Shown: positions 61,252 to 64,000 of the stretch, piece by piece | Numbering within the stretch: the first letter of the stretch is position 1 | How the letters are laid out: each line of letters starts with the position of its first letter | Assembly (NCBI GenBank): GCA_946800325.1 | Contig: OX326959.1 | Location: 30,232,527 to 30,296,526, forward strand | DNA: 64,000 bases | Origin: Luzula sylvatica | Taxonomy: Eukaryota > Streptophyta > Magnoliopsida > Poales > Juncaceae | Direction: 5' to 3' | The notes under the pieces: model-generated | The model's database searches: none | Seen by the model: only the letters and a program-made list of their open reading frames with translations | What the model was told of the DNA's origin: nothing | Program-made: the position numbers and the translations under genes

Positions 61252-64000
61252 TGTAGTAAAAGATACGATACAAATGATCTAAAAACACGTTATTTGAACT
61301 CCTCAAAGCGTTAAAATCTTGTTTTGAATCGAAAAATAAACTTCCTTAGTGTTTGTGAAATTTGGTGAAAAGTTATGTAGTAAAAGATACGATACAAATG
61401 ATCTAAAAACACGTTATTTGAACTCCTCATAGCGTTAAAATCTTGTTTTGAATCGAAAAACAAACTTCCTTAGTGTTTGTGAAATTTGGTGAAAAGTTAT
61501 GTAGTAAAAGATACGATACAAATGATCTAAAAACATGTTATTTGAACTCCTCAAAGCGTTAAAATCTTGTTTTGAATCTAAAAACAAACTTTCTTAGTGT
61601 TTGTGAAATTTGGTGAAAAGTTACGTAGTAAAAGAAACGATACAAACGATCTAAAAACATGTTATTTGAACTCCTCAAAACGTTAAAATCTTGTTTTGAA
61701 TCGAAAAATAAACTTCCTTAATGTTTGTGAAATTTGGTGAAAAGTTATGTAGTAAAAGATACGATACAAATGATCTAAAAACACGTTATTTGAACTGCTC
61801 ATAGCGTTAAAATCTTGTTTTGAATCTAAAAACAAACTTCCTTAGTGTTTGTGAAATTTGGTGAAAAGTTATGTAGTAAAAATACGATACAAATGATCTA
61901 CAAACATGTTATTTGAACTCCTCAAAGCTTTAAAATCTTGTTTTGAATTGAAAAACAAATTTCCTTACTGTTTGTGAAATTTGGTCAAAAGTTATGTAGT
62001 AAAAGATACGATACAAATGATCTAAAAACACGTTATTTGAATTCCTCAAAGCGTTAAAATGTTGTTTTGAATCGAAAAACAAACTTCCTTAGTGTTTGTG
62101 AAATTTGGTGAAACGTTATGTAGTAAAAGATACGATACAAATTATCTAAAAACATGTTATTTGAACTCCTCAAAGCGTTAAAATCTTGTTTTGAATCGAA
62201 AAACAAACTTTCTTAGTGTCTGTGAAATTTGGTGAAAATTTATGTAGTAAAAGATACGATACAAATGATCTAAAAACACGTTATTTGAACCCCTCAAAGC
62301 GTTAAAATCTTGTTTTGAATCGAAAAACAAACTTTCTTAGTGTTTGTGAAATTTGGTGAAAAGTTATGTAGTAAAAGATACGATACAAATGATCTAAAAA
62401 CACGTTATTTGAACTCTTCAAAGCGTTAAAATCTTGTTTTGAATCGAAAAATAAACTTCCTTAGTGTTTGTGAAATTTGGTGAAAAGTTATGTAGTAAAA
62501 GATACGATACAAATGATCTAAAAACACGTTATTTGAACTCCTCAAAGCGTTAAAATCTTGTTTTGAATCGAAAAATAAACTTCCTTAGTGTTTGTGAAAT
62601 TTGGTGAAAAGTTATGTAGTAAAAGATACGATACAAATGATCTAAAAACACGTTATTTGAACTCCTCATAGCTTTAAAATCTTGTTTTGAATCTAAAAAC
62701 AAACTTCCTTAGTGTTTGTGAAATTTGGTGAAAAGTTCTGTAGTAAAAGATACGATACAAATGATCTACAAACATGTTATTTGAACTCCTCAAAGCTTTA
62801 AAATCTTGTTTTGAATCGAAAAACAAATTTCCTTACTGTTTGTGAAATTTGGTGAAAAGTTATGTAGTAAAAGATACGATACAAATGATCTAAAAACACA
62901 TTATTTGAATTCCTCAAAGCGTTAAAATGTTGTTTTGAATCGAAAAACAAACTTCCTTAGTGTTTGTGAAATTTGGTGAAACGTTATGTAGTAAAAGATA
63001 CGATACAAATGATCTAAAAACACGTTATTTTAACTCCTCAAAGCGTTAAAATCTTGTTTTGAATCGAAAAACAAACTTTCTTAGTGTTTGTGAAATTTGG
63101 TGAAAAGTTATGTAGTAAAAGATACGATACAAATGATCTAAAAACACGTTATTTGAACTCCTCAAAGCGTTAAAATCTTGTTTTGAATCGAAAAATAAAC
63201 TTCCTTAGTGTTTGTGAAATTTGGTGAAAAGTTATGTAGTAAAAGATACGATACAAATGATCTAAAAACACGTTATTTGAACTCCTCATAGCGTTAAAAT
63301 CTTGTTTTGAATCGAAAAACAAACTTCCTTAGTGTTTGTGAAATTTGGTGAAAAGTTATGTAGTAAAAGATACGATACAAATGATCTAAAAACATGTTAT
63401 TTGAACTCCTCAATGTGTTAAAATCTTGTTTTGAATCGAACAACAAACTTTCTTAGTGTTTGTGAAATTTGGTGAAAAGTTATGTAGTAAAAGATACGAT
63501 ACAAATGATCTAAAAACATGTTATTTGAACTCCTCAAAGGGTTAAAATCTTGTTTTGAATCTAAAAACAAACTTTCTTAGTGTTTGTGAAATTTGGTGAA
63601 AAGTTATGTAGTAAAAGATACGATACAAATGATCTAAAAACATGTTATTTGAACTCCTCAAAGCGTTAAAATCTTGTTTTGAATCTAAAAACAAACTTTC
63701 TTAGTGTTTGTGTAATTTGGTGAAAAGTTATGTAGTAAAAGAAACGATACAAATGATCTAAAAACAAGTTATTTGAACTCCTCAAAGTGTTAAAATCTTG
63801 TTTTGAATCGAAAAACAAACTGTCATAGTGTTTATGAAATTTGGTGAAAAGTTATGTAGTAAAAGATACGATACAAACGATCTAAAAACACGTTATTTGA
63901 ATTCCTGAAAGCGTTAAAATCTTGTTTTGAATCGAAAAACAAACATCCTTAGTGTTTGTGAAATTTGGTGAAAAGTTATGTAGTAAAAGATACGATACAA
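61252..64000 (-). repeat. 124-bp satellite, reverse orientation, runs off the window
   Basis: About 22 monomers continuing the array. A 7-monomer duplication is visible: GAAACGTTATG at 62110 recurs 868 bp later (7 x 124). The array continues past the window end. Confidence 0.97.

Noticed and set aside
36417..64000. CRISPR-like array of regular repeats
   Set aside because: Repeats are contiguous 124-bp monomers without unique spacers, in a plant genome; this is satellite DNA.
1..64000. tRNA or rRNA genes
   Set aside because: I found no cloverleaf-like or rRNA sequence; the tRNA-Asp match is only the 18-base primer site.

Overview
The window is nuclear DNA of a flowering plant, probably a dicot. 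It is AT-rich and almost all transposable elements and satellite DNA. Evidence for a plant is an Athila-type Ty3 retrotransposon primed by tRNA-Asp, Helitron, CACTA and hAT ends of plant type, and intron-bearing fragments of a granule-bound starch synthase and an HMGB-like gene. I cannot name the species. No complete cellular gene is visible; the only long intact reading frame is the gag-pol of the retrotransposon.

Layout. 1-3.4 kb: AT-rich DNA with two exon-like segments on the minus strand and a fold-back MITE. 3.4-7.7 kb: a Helitron-like element (minus strand) holding a ~1 kb tandem duplication, one copy of which carries a 1,556-bp solo LTR with a 5-bp target duplication. 7.7-13.3 kb: AT microsatellites around an LTR fragment rich in CG-containing palindromes, a CACTA terminus, a second Helitron-like element and AT-rich DNA. 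13.3-27.95 kb: a 124-bp tandem satellite, split by a complete 10,674-bp Athila-like element whose LTRs differ by one substitution and two TC repeats. 27.95-36.4 kb: a mosaic of transposon ends, promoter-like DNA, gene fragments, a hAT MITE and a short poly(A) retroposon. 36.4-64 kb: the same 124-bp satellite in the opposite orientation, with higher-order duplications and a solo LTR of a related family.

How it fits together. The satellite is the substrate and the LTR elements inserted into it: both target duplications (ATCAT and TGTAG) are satellite sequence. The satellite changes orientation across the gene-fragment mosaic, so that block marks an inversion or other rearrangement breakpoint. 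The most unusual signal is a family of short palindromes of the form T-S-CGT-N4-ACG-S-A. They are packed into the U5 half of both Athila LTRs and the 3' untranslated part of that element. The same half-sites with a different 4-base core occur in an apparently unrelated LTR fragment at 9.3-9.5 kb.
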